Source: Aedes albopictus
Lineage: Eukaryota > Arthropoda > Insecta > Diptera > Culicidae
Direction: 5' to 3'
NCBI RefSeq assembly: GCF_035046485.1
Contig: NC_085137.1
Span: 135,784,703-135,848,702, forward strand
Length of the DNA stretch: 64,000 nucleotides
Part shown: one piece after another, positions 12,569 through 23,566 of the stretch
Layout: each line of letters opens with the position of its first letter
Position numbering within the stretch: the first letter of the stretch is position 1
Program-made: the position numbers and the translations under genes
The notes under the pieces: generated by a model
Databases searched by the model: none
The model's input: the letters and a program-made list of their open reading frames with translations, nothing else
Told to the model about the DNA's origin: nothing

Positions 12569-13310
12569 TTAGAACCTTATAACATTCTGTAAACCCGAAT
12601 AACGCGTTATTCTCCTAATTACACCATCTAAAGCAATGTTCAACAGCAAGCACGAAAGATCATTACCTTGCTGTAGTCCTCTGCGAGATTCGAAGGTACT
12701 CGAGAGTTTCCCTGATACTCGAACTAAGCACATCACTCGATCCAAAGTCGCCTTGATCAATCGTATAAGTTTATCTGGGAACCCGTATTCGTGCATAATC
12801 TGCCATAGCTGTTCTCGATCGATTGTATCATACGCCGATATGAAATCGATGAACAAGTGATGTGTGGGCACGTTGTATTCGCGGCATTTCTGCAACACCT
12901 GGCGGATGGCGAACATCTGGTCCGTTGTAGCGCGTTTACCCATGAATCCAGCCTAATGTTGTCCCACGAACTCTCTTGCAATCGGTGATAGACGGCGGCA
13001 TAAAATTTGAGAGAGTATCTTGTAGACAGCGCTCAGCAGTTCCGCAATCCAACTTGTCGCTCTTTATGTAGATGGGACACACGATACCTTCCATCCATTC
13101 CTCCGGTAATACTTTCTCCTCCCAAATCTTGGTAATGACCCAGTGTAGTGCTCTTACCAGTGATTTTACAACGTTCTTTAAAAGCGCGCTTGGTAATGGA
13201 TCTGCTCCAGCGGCTTTGATGCTTTCAACCGGTTAACCTCCACCTCAATCTCTTGGGGGTCAGAGGCTGGAAGTCTTTCGTCCTGTACACGTACTTCCAG
13301 TAGTTCTTTA
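12569..13310 (-). pseudogene. RTE-type LINE 3, reverse transcriptase fragment
   Basis: Minus-strand fragment of the same LINE class as copy 1: TTDQMFAIRQVLQKCREYNV, HHLFIDFISAYDTIDREQLW (motif A), RGLQQGNDLSCLLLNIALDG (motif B area). Upstream pieces near 13060-13200 continue in other frames (MEGIVCPIY). It stops before the catalytic ADD box, so it lacks its 3' end, and it runs into low-complexity DNA at about 13310. Confidence 0.8.
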
Positions 13311-14470
13311 TGAAATTCCTTCAACGTTTCTTCTCAATTTTCTTCTGGAATTCCTTGTGTGTTTCCTGCAGATTTTTTTTCTAAGATTTCTTCAGGAGCT
13401 CCATCTAAAATATGTTTAAACAGTTTTTCTGGGGTTCTTCCATATGCTCCTTATCGGATTCCTCTAGGAGCTTTTTCCCAGCATTCCTCCAGTAGATTAT
13501 TGTGGAATTTATTTCGGAGCTCCATTCATGTTTCACCAAGTAGTCCGTTCTGGGATGCCTTCAGCAGGATTTCTCTAATTTCTGAGAAATTTTCTCTCTT
13601 AGATTTCTCAAGGACAATTTCTCTGGGATTCACACGTTGAATTTCTGTAAAGATCCTTTCATGGAATTATTTCTTGAATATCTCTATGAATCTAACGGTT
13701 ATGCGCTGCAGAAATCCCAGAAAAAACTTTTGTAGGATACCTAGCATGAACTTCTAGAAGATGAGTCCCAAAAGCAATTTCCTAAAGGAATGTGTTCTGC
13801 AATTATTAGGTTGATTTTGATTTTTTAAATTACTTCAGTGATTCCTCGGATTTTTTCTTGGATTTCTCTAACTCCAATCCTAGAAAAGATTTTTTTTCTG
13901 AAGGAACATCAGGAGGCGTTTTGGAAAGGAAATTTGAGAGGTTTGTGGAAGGAATTCCCAACAGAAACTTTGAAGAAGTTCCTGGAGGAATCTCGCAAGC
14001 GATTCTCGAAGGTATCTCTGGAGTTTTTAAGAATACTGTAAGGTATTCCTGAACAGCTCGAAAAGTTCAGGAAAGAATAGCTTGAAGATTATTTTGATGG
14101 ATAGTAAGGCGCATGCCTTGAAAAATTCGCAGAGCGAATTCCAATATGAATCTTAGGAGCTCACAGGCAGAATCTTCAAAATTTAATTTTGTCTGAATCA
14201 CCGGAAAGTGGTGGAATTGCTGGCTGAATTTTTACAATAAATCCTTGTGATATTGGTGGAATTTCGGTGGAATCCCCGTGAAGAAACCTTTGGCACATAT
14301 CAAGAAAGAATGTCGGAAGCAATCCTCGGTTGAATCCTGGGAAGAGTCTGAAGTGGATTCACATGAAGAAGTCATGAAAAAGCTTCTATAGGAACAATTC
14401 TTGAAGAAATGTCATTGGAAATGCCTGGAACATTTGGCAGACAAACCCTGGGAGTGAAAACAGAGCCTTT
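13310..14470. repeat. degenerate TTTCTTCAGGAATTCC low-complexity tract
   Basis: Irregular low-complexity DNA of the same type as at 1-322 and 58120-59720. It is T-rich to about 13860 and then A/G-rich, as if inverted. The reading frames across it are compositional artefacts. Confidence 0.7.
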
Positions 14471-14514
14471 TTTCAACTTTGTTCGGGACGCAATCGAGCG
14501 AACCGTGCCGCATT

Positions 14515-14515
14515 T

Positions 14516-14546
<31 letters not shown>

Positions 14547-15965
14547 GGTAAATTCATGTAACATAAAGCTTGCAGCCTTTTAAATCGCTACAATTGGTAG
14601 AAATCGATTGATAATTATGCCTCCATACAATACAAAAATCTACAATTACATATACTCCAATATATACTAGAATTATACTGTTAAAAACTGTTTCAGGCTC
14701 CGTTTAAAGTTCACTATTGAATCACATGTTTTGATATTTAGTGGCAATTGGTTCCAAAAGACAATGCCTCTTGCGAACAGAGATTGACTATAATACGAAG
14801 AACTATGCTGTGGAATTAGAAGATTTCTATTTCTATCAGATCGCATTGGAGAAATCTTGGAAAACAAATATTCGTGCTTTTTCAAATGCAAAATTTTGAA
14901 TATTATTACGCATGACCTAAATCTGTAAAAATGTGAGAAATTGCAGCCAATAAGCTCATTATGCAGATGACTTACTCTCGAAAATCGGTTCAAATTATAA
15001 ACATATCTAACGCATGAGATCAATGCAAGTCTCATTTTATCTAACGAAGCAGCAGATGCATTTAAATTAATGAAATCACCGTAAATGAAGTTGGGTAGAA
15101 GCAAGGATTTAAAAAGCTGAAGTTTAATGGATGAATTAAAATGTTTGGTAGCTAAGTTTAATTTTTTCAGACATCCATAGATTTTGCCACACTGCGAATT
15201 AATCTGATCATCCCAACTAAAATTAGATGTCATAATTATTCCTAAATTTTCTACACGATTGATAAACTCAATTTTATCTCCATTCAACATCAAATCAGGC
15301 AGTGTTAAAGAATTCCGATTTCTATTTATAAGCATTGCTTTAGTTTTAGCTGAATTAATGGGTAGTAAGTTTCGCTGAGACCAATCAAAAATTCTTTGAA
15401 GGTCGTGATTGATTCGTTCACTTAATGAAGCAAAATTATTGGGATCTAGTTCGCACAAATATATTTGAACATCGTCAGCAAAGAGATGAACAGAGCAATA
15501 ACGCAAAGTTGTAGGTAGATCGTTAATAAAAAATGAAAATAACAATGGTCCCAACACTGATCCTTGAGGAACACCGGATAAAATATGTTCAAAACGAGAT
15601 AGATTACCATTGCACAAAACAGCCTGGGATCGATCAGTTAGATAGGACCGAATCAGTTTAGTTGCTTCATATGAAAATTGAAATACCTCACCTAACTTCA
15701 TTAACAGTTTCCGATGGGAAACGCGATCAAAAGCCTTCGCAAAATCTATCAGTAACAAAATAGCAACACCTTTTTTGTCAACGACTTTAGCTATATCATC
15801 GTGAACCTTCATTAACGCTGTATTGGTCCCATGATCCTGCCTAAATCCTGATTGAAGTGGGTGTAGAAAATCCATTTCTGATACAAAAGTAGAAATTTGA
15901 GTTTTTAAAAGCTTCTCTAAAACTTTAGAAAGGGCACATAATATACTGATTGGCCGTAGATTATC

Positions 15966-15967
<2 letters not shown>
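14515..15967 (-). pseudogene. 5'-truncated LINE, CR1/jockey-like reverse transcriptase
   Basis: Minus-strand frame of about 430 codons, open from NLRPISILCALSKVLEKLL to the stop at 14673. It carries LLLIDFAKAFDRVSHRKLL (motif A), GVPQGSVLGPLLFSFFINDL (motif B) and VHLFADDVQIYL (catalytic FADD), then the connection region to the C-terminus. The endonuclease and ORF1 are absent. The 3' UTR ends in an (AATA)n tail at 14515-14547. The start of the frame is supplied by the GAA tract of the adjoining SINE (EEEEEE), so no native start exists. Clade call (CR1/jockey-like) is from motif style only. Confidence 0.85.
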
Positions 15968-15997
<30 letters not shown>

Positions 15998-16240
15998 CTT
16001 TATGGCTCGACGTTCGCATTGGAACTGGGCCTGTCTCTCTTCAACTTAAGCACTTTCACAATTATTAATCGAAGGACTTTCTTTGCTTGCCATTGCATGA
16101 ATTTGTACATTGTGAGGCAAGGACAATGATACACTATGCCCAGGGAGTCGATAAAATTTTCCAGACTGGAACGGGAATCCAACCTGCCGTCTCCAGATTG
16201 GCGATGCATAGCCTTAACCACTAGGCTAACTGGCGACCCC
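15968..16240 (-). mobile_element. tRNA-derived SINE with (GAA)n tail
   Basis: On the minus strand it starts GGGGTCGCCAGTTAGCCTAG, with an A box (TAGCCTAGTGGTTAAGG) and a B box-like GGTTGGATTCC about 35 bp later. The body ends TCGAGCCATAAAG and a run of GAA units. These are internal pol III promoter elements of a tRNA-derived SINE. It abuts the truncated LINE exactly. Confidence 0.85.
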
Positions 16241-16253
16241 TATCCGCCGCATT

Positions 16254-17045
16254 ATCTTCAGAGTAATAAATAGACTTATCTTTCACGCCTGGCATCGACG
16301 CACCAATCTGTGAACCCATTGCCAATCATATCCCACCAATACTGTGACATCAGGGATGGGAACACTTTCAAAGAGTTACACTCACTTGCTATTTTCTCAG
16401 CTCAAAAGCGTGCAATCAAGAAACGATGTATGGACGACTTTTGCATTGTGGTTTTGTCTAAAACTTTGCCGAATAGAGTAGGGGTCGCACACGCATATCA
16501 AAGCCGTGATAGAGTTGTAAAAGCGACTATCCACGAGGTGGGTGTAATTTACATTCACCTCGTGGAGAGTTGCCTTCGCAGCTCCCTCACGATTTTGGTA
16601 TGCGTGTGCGACCCCTACTCTATTCGGCAAAGTTTTAGACAAAACCACAATACAAAAGTCTTCCATACATCGTTTCTTGATAGCACGCTCCTGAGCTGAG
16701 CAAATAGCAAGTGAGGAAGTGAGTGTAACTCTTTGCAAGTGAGTGTTCCCATCCTTGTGTGACATCCGCATAAATTTGTACAGACGCAGAGGTATATTCA
16801 GTTTTCTGTGGATACAAACGATTGCAATGATCACTTCCTTCCTCTTTCCCACATTGACTTGCAACCTGACATGGCAGGCGCCATTATTGTCGCCTAAGAA
16901 TAGAAAATCACCAACACTCACACACTGAAGATGCCTGCTAGTTCCCAGCAGATAGCTCATTGGTTCCTTGTGTGAGTGTAGCTGGTCTGGCGATACTAGA
17001 GTAGCATCCACGGGCGGTCAATCAAGCTTATGCTCAAGCAAGCTC
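16254..17045 (+). mobile_element. LINE 3' end with ATGCTC-like tail, interrupted
   Basis: Two blocks, 16254-16342 and 16766-17045, that become continuous if the hAT MITE and one duplication copy are taken out. The right end (GGCGGTCAATCAAGCTTATG, then CTCAAGCAAGCTC) resembles, in reverse complement, the start of 44880-45185 (GAGCAT units, then GACCGT..CGTAGTTGCTACTC). That identifies a retroposon tail. A minus-strand frame of about 85 codons across it is therefore probably fortuitous. Confidence 0.55.
16351..16757. mobile_element. palindromic hAT MITE, copy B
   Basis: 407 bp, near-perfect inverted repeat with CAGGGATGGGAACAC ends and a perfect 8-bp duplication TGTGACAT at 16343-16350 and 16758-16765. 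Inserted in a LINE 3' end. Confidence 0.95.
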
Positions 17046-18623
17046 AAAAACTGACTCAGAAGTTTTTCAATGACTCTAAAAATTCCTTTAGAAATTGGTT
17101 TCCATGATCAGCTTCAAAGATTTCTCCATTGATTATTTCAAAATTTTGACGAGGAATTGATGTAGGAATCTTTTACTAAACATCCTAGAATTCTTGGCAT
17201 ACTCAACAACGGTATTTCAATTTTGTGTTAGGCATAACACAGGACAGTTTTAAACTACCATCTAGTATTTCTTGTGTTACTTTTCCATTTCTAATAAAAA
17301 AAACAGCCATATCTTGATTTATACCATAATCCTTGTACACGTGTTCACATTCAGTGCTTCTTGCCCAACAGCCTCTCCTTAGCTCAAGGTGTGGTCATAA
17401 GCACTCACAAACATGCAATTTTCGACCGACCAAAGACTCGCCCTCCTCCCCCCAGGCGTGCATCCACTTTCCATACTTATCGCGATCGATGTGCAGTAAA
17501 GAAAATGAATTAGAATCATGCACAGCACATCGTCCCGCTCGGACCGGACGCGGGGAGCTCTCGAACGAGGTACCACCGCTGCGCGGCGCCTATCCTGCCT
17601 GACCGATTGACCCTGACCTCGGAGAGTACCTACCACGAGAACGAGAACTCAGCAGTCAGCAGCGCAGGGCAGATTTTAGAAGCAATCCACCAACTCAGGA
17701 AGTTCTACAGGTTAAATGTTAAAGTACTATTACCGCCAGGATTGCGCGTCTGTGCTGGTGCAGCAACAGATAACGATCGTTTTTATTTTCTTTCGTTCTT
17801 TTTTTCGGTGAAGTAAGACAAATAGATGAGTGGTTATTTATCGCTGCAGTTATACCATTAAATCTGAATAATTTTCGGACACGTGAGCTTCCGCGATGGA
17901 AGTAGTAAATTGCAAAGAAATTTGATAAGTTGCTTTCGCTTTGGTCTACTAAATTTGGTTCCTTCTTTTTACAGAGTGTGCCTAAAAATTACACGGACTC
18001 CGTCTTCAGCCAGATACTGTACATACTAAACCAAGCTTAACACTAGAGAACAGACACGTAACGAACACATCCCGAACAGAGTCCAACAACAAAATCACAG
18101 CAAATCGAAAACATGATTTGTATTCAGCAACAAATTGATATCACATTTTGATATCATTTTATCTTTACTTAATTTGATTTCATATTTTGCTTTCGGTTTG
18201 CTGTCATTTTGAAATAATGTAAATATTTAGTGTTACAATATTTTTTAAATCTTTTAATAAACTATGTGAAGTAATTCCAGGGATATAATTGTATTATTGC
18301 ATTTAGGATTTGATATCAACCGAAAAACTCTACATTTAACGATTTTTCATTTTTCTTGCGTTGATAACAAAAACAGATATCAATTTGCTATCATCGATAG
18401 CAGGAATTGTTTTCAATTTGCTGTCACAGGAACATTTTTCTGCTCTCATTTTTGATGTTTAAACCGTTAAAACGACCTAAACGACATCAACCTGAGTTAT
18501 CAAAATTTGCAATACCACAACATCAAAATTAGTTTTCAACTGCTATCAGACTTTGCTCGGGATTACAATCACCAGCGAATATGAGGTAGAAACATTTCTT
18601 ACGAGAAGTTTCATCATCTGCCA
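17046..18623. other. non-coding stretch with a GC-rich block
   Basis: 17046-17330 is low-complexity and AT-rich. 17340-17700 is GC-richer with clustered CpG and an AACTCAGCAGTCAGCAGCGC segment, followed by ACAG/GTTAAATG, which could be a donor site. It might be a host 5' exon, but there is no coding support. 17820-18600 is AT-rich with repeated TTTGATATC and TTTGCTATC motifs. Confidence 0.3.
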
Positions 18624-18875
18624 GGACTCATGGCGCAAGTGGTCACACGTTTGCTTCATAAGCAGATGGCCATGGGTTCGATCCCAGCCCCGGCACTTTC
18701 GTCAGCTGTTCTTTCCTCCTGAGAGCAGCTGACACAGACCCTCTTCTGAGCCCATGGCTCAAATTAACACGGATACTTGGACATTGGCGAACGGCAACTG
18801 ATAATGGACCCCCAATAGGACTGGACAAAAGAACAACCAACAGCCACACATCAACATCCTCGTGCTCATCATTCT
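18624..18875 (+). mobile_element. tRNA-derived SINE
   Basis: A box TGGCGCAAGTGG at 18631 and a perfect B box GGTTCGATCCC at about 18675, in tRNA-like spacing, followed by a body of about 190 bp. The 3' end is uncertain and no clear duplication was found. Confidence 0.75.
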
Positions 18876-19249
18876 ACCATAACAGGGTATAAAGTGAGAA
18901 AGTGAAAGCAGCGCGAAAAGGCAACCAGAGCGATATAGCGGAATAATAGAATATATTTAGGTGCTGTACGAAACGTGGAAGTGCAGCTGCTATTCGGAAT
19001 CTCTCACGTTGTGACCTAGTGGACAAAAGAGCTGTAAATTAAGTTGAGCGTTTAAGAATAAAAAAATCATGCAGCATTTTCATTCGGAATTCCTTCGGAA
19101 ATTCCATGGAAATAAATTCGGATGCTTCTCCGCAAAACTCATTTGGTAACTCCTTGAAATTTTCTTCGGAACATTTTTCTTCGTACACTATTTTGCAAAA
19201 GCTTGTCACCTGCTACATGGTAGCATGCGACAGAGTTTTTTACCCGATT

Positions 19250-19590
19250 ACCATGGAATGGAGAATAAAAATAAATGTTGAGGTTCTCAAATCACCCGAC
19301 AACAGAACCACAGAACCCATCTTCAAAACGCAACTGCATCTCCGAGTTCTCCGAATACTTGTGAGGTGGGATCCTCTCCGTAGACAGGCCGATTTCTCCA
19401 TAGCCACCTAGTGTAGAACTCACCAGTATAAATAGAGATGATCGGGAAACATAGAATTCTAACACTCACTTGCCGAATAGTTTCCGATTCAGGCAGTGGT
19501 GAATAAACCCAATGTGAGTAGTGGATAGACTCGTGCATCTCTGAACCATCTAAACATTTCCGTATGATATTTATCTAGCCTACAAAAGCA
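19250..19590 (+). mobile_element. possible solo LTR
   Basis: Contains a good TATA box (GTATAAATAGAG at about 19428), an initiator-like TCTAACACTC about 30 bp downstream, and an AATAAA signal near 19503: the U3-R-U5 order of an LTR. No flanking duplication or primer-binding site could be fixed, so a plain promoter is an alternative. Confidence 0.3.
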
Positions 19591-19739
19591 ATACCAAGTA
19601 GTGCACGATAAGGTCGGACAAGTGATAATTTTATTTGCCAGAACGAATGTATGATTTCCGGAAATACATTATCGTTATTTTTCTAATGTACGGGGCTTGA
19701 TATGATGATGGAGTAGTGAATTATGTGCTTATGAGATCA

Positions 19740-20023
19740 CCTCCTCTCCTCTTCTTGGCGTAACGTCCTCACTGGGACAAAGCCTGCTTCTCAGCTTAGT
19801 GTTCTATGAGCACTTCCACAGTTATTAACTGAGAGCTTCCTCTGCCAATGACCATTTTGCATGTGTATACCGTGTGGCAGGCACGAAGATACTCTATGCC
19901 CAAGGAAGTCAAGGAAATTTCCTTTACGAAAAGATCCTGGACCGACCGGGAATCGAACCCGTCACCCTCAGCATGGTCATGCTGAATACCCGTGCGTTTA
20001 CCGCCTCGGCTATAGGGGCCCTT
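19740..20023 (-). mobile_element. Feilai-type SINE, complete
   Basis: Minus-strand tRNA-derived SINE: GGCCCCTATAGCCGAGGCGG start with A box, B box GGTTCGATTCC, body with AAATTTCCTTGACTTCCTTG, and a purine-rich AAGAAGAGGAG tail. Flanked by a perfect 13-bp duplication GCTTATGAGATCA at 19727-19739 and 20024-20036. Recognised as the Feilai family of Aedes mosquitoes. Confidence 0.92.
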
Positions 20024-20036
20024 GCTTATGAGATCA

Positions 20037-20535
20037 GTGAGCAAGTTAATTACTGGTGGTCTATGTGCGCGAGCTTAAGTGCTTTTCGATCCCACCCTAG
20101 GCCTATTGGTTGACGCCAACGAACGTGTCGTGGAAGATGTGGTGACCATCACGGCCATGGTCGTGACGCAGTGGAACCCTGGTCCGGCGCATCTGACTGG
20201 GTCCTTCCATCCGGATGGCTAGTGACGTCGCCAATGGATACACTCCTACACGTTTGCACACTTACAACATTTAGATAAGTACAAAAAAACCTTAGATTTA
20301 AGCGGAATTGGGAATGGGACAATAAATGGGTAACGCATGTTAAATTTCAGCATTTCTTTTTTATCTCTGGTGATATCGCGGACTAGAGTCGTTTTAGTGA
20401 ATTTTGATGCTAAGTCGCGGACCTGTTCAGGCTGTCTGTATGCACGGCAGCCTGCATGTGTTCTAGCTAATTCTTAAATAAATATTGTCTCATGCCAGTG
20501 GGAAGAAATCCCCTTGTGACAAGCTTCTGAGGATT
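20037..20535. other. non-coding spacer
   Basis: Moderate GC at 20090-20240, then AT-rich. No gene, RNA or repeat end identified. Confidence 0.35.
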
Positions 20536-20764
20536 ATGGTCTGGGACCATTTGGGCAGGAGCGCCTATTTTGGGCACTTGCTGCTATAACTCGGTCAATT
20601 TTGAACCGATTGACTTGATTTTTGAGGCATGATCAGATACACGCACAGTATCTAGCCATGTTCAAAAATTCAAGTAACTCGGTTTTAAATTGACTGAGTT
20701 ATAGCAGCAAGCGCCCAAAATAGGTGCTCGTTCCCAAATGGTCCCAGACAAGGTCCCAGACCAT
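20536..20764. mobile_element. palindromic MITE with TCTGGGACCATTTGGG ends
   Basis: Inverted arms of about 90 bp that share TCTGGGACCATTTGGG, CCTATTTTGGGC and TTGCTGCTATAACTC. A GGTCTGGGACC-type motif also recurs outside the right end. Superfamily unknown. Confidence 0.75.
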
Positions 20765-21083
20765 GAACAAAACTACGGATTTCTGCCAGGAGGTGCACTA
20801 CAAACAAATATTCATTAGTTCATCGATACATCGTTTATCGCCCTATATCTCACATCAATGCATCAAAATTCATGGAGGTGCCTGGCACCCCCGGCACCTC
20901 CAGTAGTTTCGCCTATGTCCCAGACCCTACTCACTTCACTTTCAGTCCTGGGCACCCACGGTGGTGCAGAGGGCCTACCGTAAAACGGGGTAACTTTGAT
21001 AGTTTTTCAGTAAATTGTCTTAATATTTTTCCATGTAACAAACTAACTTTGTAATGACATCACTCTGTTTATCTGTGTTATAT
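20765..21083. other. non-coding spacer
   Basis: No coding or repeat signal beyond CCGGCACC/GGTGCC motifs near 20880-20905. It ends in GTGTTATAT, the left copy of the next element's target duplication. Confidence 0.35.
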
Positions 21084-21472
21084 TAGACCAGCCCACAGTT
21101 GTATGAAGCGAAAAAAAAAGTTTTCAAAATTCACGGGGCACCCTCTAGAATCGTGCCTTTGGATGAGAAGAACAATCTGTGAAAGATTTACATTACATAG
21201 AATTACATAGCTGCCTATGATGTAGCGCGCAAGCTACGGCCGACCAACACGTACTGCATATAACAACCGAGAGTAAACGGGGGAAGATGTCCTCATCCTG
21301 GGCTAAAACCGCAACTATATTAAGTTTTATCATGATATGGTCTACAAAGTTGTTCATTAGGGTATCAACCGATTGAGCTGAATCTTTCACAGATTGTTCT
21401 ACTTATCCAAAGGCACGATTCTAGAGGGTGCCCCGTGGAATTTTTCGACATTTTTGTTTTTGGGCCGGTCTA
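21084..21472. mobile_element. small TAGAC-ended palindromic element
   Basis: 389 bp. Ends TAGACCAGCCCA and TGGGCCGGTCTA, with GTGTTATAT on both sides (21075-21083 and 21473-21481). The direct repeat is 9 bp, compatible with an 8-bp duplication plus one chance base. Inner arms share CACGGGGCACCCTCTAGAAT, then CGTGCCTTTGGAT and ACAATCTGTGAAAGATT. No coding capacity. Confidence 0.85.
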
Positions 21473-21598
21473 GTGTTATATGTACTTTTTTGTGAGTAAT
21501 TTGCATGCTGATATTGTTTGTTCTCGTACTTTCTTCTACCTTCTGGTGGTGGTAGTGCATTCTGGTGTTGGTGCGGTAAAACAGTGGTGGGTACTTAC

Positions 21599-21868
21599 AG
21601 TTTCATCTATTCGCCGGTAGGATGCCGACGTCGGGGCAATGGTAGACGGCAGAGACGACGACGGAGAGCCGGCGGTGACGAGATCGTGAAGGTGTTCGCC
21701 AGAATTTCTGGCACGATCGGACGACGTTTGGGACGACTCGTGTTGGGCGCCCTCCACGTGCTCCGATGATGACACTCGGCTTCTGCGACCGACGCTTCGG
21801 TGGGGTGGGAGTGGGGTGTGATCAGGACTGCTCGAGTACCATGGAATTTTTCCACCCGGGGCGTGAGT
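21599..21868 (-). CDS. putative internal coding exon, unrecognised protein
   Basis: Minus-strand segment of 90 codons, open and in phase 0 at both ends: acceptor ATTGCCCAG at 21869-21877 and donor GTAAGTACC at 21598 and below. The peptide begins THAPGGKIPWYSSSPDH, is Ser/Pro/Thr-rich (SSSEHVEGAQHESSQTSS, GSPSSSLPSTIAPTSAS) and ends YRRIDET. Third positions are strongly G/C, unlike the surrounding TE and intron DNA. It fits in frame after the exon at 22358-22435. It would be a disordered region; no family recognised. A second open frame overlaps (minus strand, to 22110), so the choice rests on splice phase and composition. Confidence 0.5.
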
Positions 21869-22357
21869 CTGGGCAATATGCACTGGCAGTGGGAGACTTT
21901 CCCCCTATAGAACGCTCGTTGTATCGTGCAACCACATATGGACGGGTGGTCCCAACGAGGCCGAATCCCTTCTTCGTTGACCACGCACTCTGAATAGGCT
22001 CTTAGTGGCGCGCAGCCACGAGGCGAAGAACCTACCCAGGGGATCGCCCGCAGTCTGATCGATAGCACACTAATAGATTCCGTGCTACACCAAAACTCCG
22101 CAACCGCCACTAAACCACCAATCTTGCAATATGCAAACTGGGCACGCGATCACTGTCGGTGATTGTAATAAAAACCAATTAGCACCCAATAGTACCACAT
22201 ATAAATTTTCCAAATTTTACCTCACGTGATTCTCTTGTTCCTTTATAATCTTTTTTTTTCCGTTTCATTTGACTAACATTCACTGTCCTACACACTTAAT
22301 TTGAAATACCGTGATCGGCAAATTTTTTACGAAAATAGAACAGCTAGCTATACTTAC

Positions 22358-22435
22358 CTTTTGCACCAGGTTTTGACAGTTGGTGTACTGAGCTTCAGTA
22401 AAATCGATTACCGAAGCTACCGACAGAGATGGCAT
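22358..22435 (-). CDS. putative first coding exon, unrecognised gene
   Basis: Minus-strand exon starting at ATG 22435-22433 in context GTGAAATGCC. It encodes 26 residues (MPSLSVASVIDFTEAQYTNC, then QNLVQK) and ends exactly at a strong donor, AAAAG/GTAAGTAT, in phase 0. The next candidate exon (21599-21868) is also phase 0. Upstream DNA is CpG-rich and contains three short upstream ORFs. No TE similarity was noticed. Product unknown; RNA evidence would be decisive. Confidence 0.5.
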
Positions 22436-22930
22436 TTCACCGTAGCGATTCACTGCGGCGTCAGTTTATCGACCACACTGGGGATAGAAACATTTTTCAC
22501 CACACCAAGAAGCCAGTTTCTCTTGTTTTGGGTGATGGGTAGACCAAGCGCTAGTGCGTGCTCTTGCTTGTTCGCCTTGGATCGAGTGTGGCTCACTCTT
22601 TCGCGCGCATCGCTCTCCGGCGCTCTCCCGTGTTTTCACCCAGCAGTCACCGAATCATCACCATGGTGTCGCCGGGGCGAGAACTCTCCGGTGTTTCACC
22701 GCAGCGCGCACTCTGGCGCAAAAACCTCACAGGAGCGCGCGCCCGGGTGATTTTTTACACTTTCACCGGAGAGAATTTAAAATCGCTCTCGCCGCACTGT
22801 TGTGTGGCCTAGTGCTCAGGGAGCTAAGAGATTTATTTCTACCCACCAAGCTTGCGCGCATCCGATTCGCAGTGGTGGATCAACACATAAGAGACGGGCT
22901 CCTGTTGGGATACACAGCGTGAGTGGTGTA
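22436..22930 (-). promoter_or_regulatory. candidate CpG-rich promoter / 5' UTR
   Basis: GC-rich block in AT-rich surroundings with many CpG, repeated CTCTCCGG and TTTTCACC motifs and GAGA-like CGAAAGAGTGAG. On the minus strand it contains uORFs at 22461-22493, 22593-22610 and 22647-22664 before the proposed start. No TATA box seen. Transcription start not fixed. Confidence 0.4.
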
Positions 22931-23566
22931 TTTTCTATTTCTCTTTCCTTCACTGAGGATATGGACATCTCTGGCTACCGAAATAGTTTTGCTGTTCTAT
23001 TTTCGTCAAAAAAGTGCTGAACAGGCAATTCAGGATTGAGTGTGTAGCTTTGAAGAAATTAACTGAATTACGATGCACAATTTTTTTTATAATGTTTTCT
23101 TACTTTTTCAACTAGGTTCATACCGCACAACTCACGGCTTTTTATTTACTTTTAGAACCAGATCATCTGAAAATAGCTTTAAAAATTGGAATTAATTTCA
23201 TATCACTTGTATTAACTTCACGTTTATATTGCTTTCGACTACTTTTAATTAGGTTTCAAAATCACTGGTAATTGTGTACTTTAAAAATTCTTGCAACTTT
23301 ACTGTTCGGCAGTCTGTATGGGAAAGATCGATCCGTCAGACCCTAGACCCCTATGTTTTCCTCAATTTTCCTTTGATTTCCGTTTTCCATTATCTTGAAA
23401 GTAGTTCTCTTTTCAAAGTTTTCTTTTGCTTATCCGGTAGATTTACTAGCTCCTCCTTTTCACACATATCATATTCTCCCTATTTAACTATTAACACCCC
23501 TGATTCGAGCACTTACTTAACGGTTGCCTACTTGGTAGGCACACATTCAAAATAAACTAGGGATGT
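22931..23566. other. AT-rich non-coding stretch
   Basis: No gene or terminal repeat recognised. It contains the right partner (about 22989-23004) of a 16-bp inverted match to 22333-22348. Confidence 0.35.

Noticed and set aside
15968..16019. Glu-rich N-terminus of the 448-residue LINE frame
   Set aside because: It is the GAA tail of the adjoining SINE read in frame, not part of the reverse transcriptase.
16758..17011. Minus-strand frame (starting MDATLVSPDQLHSHKEPMSY) as an exon of the putative 22-kb gene
   Set aside because: The DNA shares blocks with retroposon tails at 44880 and ends in ATGCTC-like repeats, and no splice sites fit.
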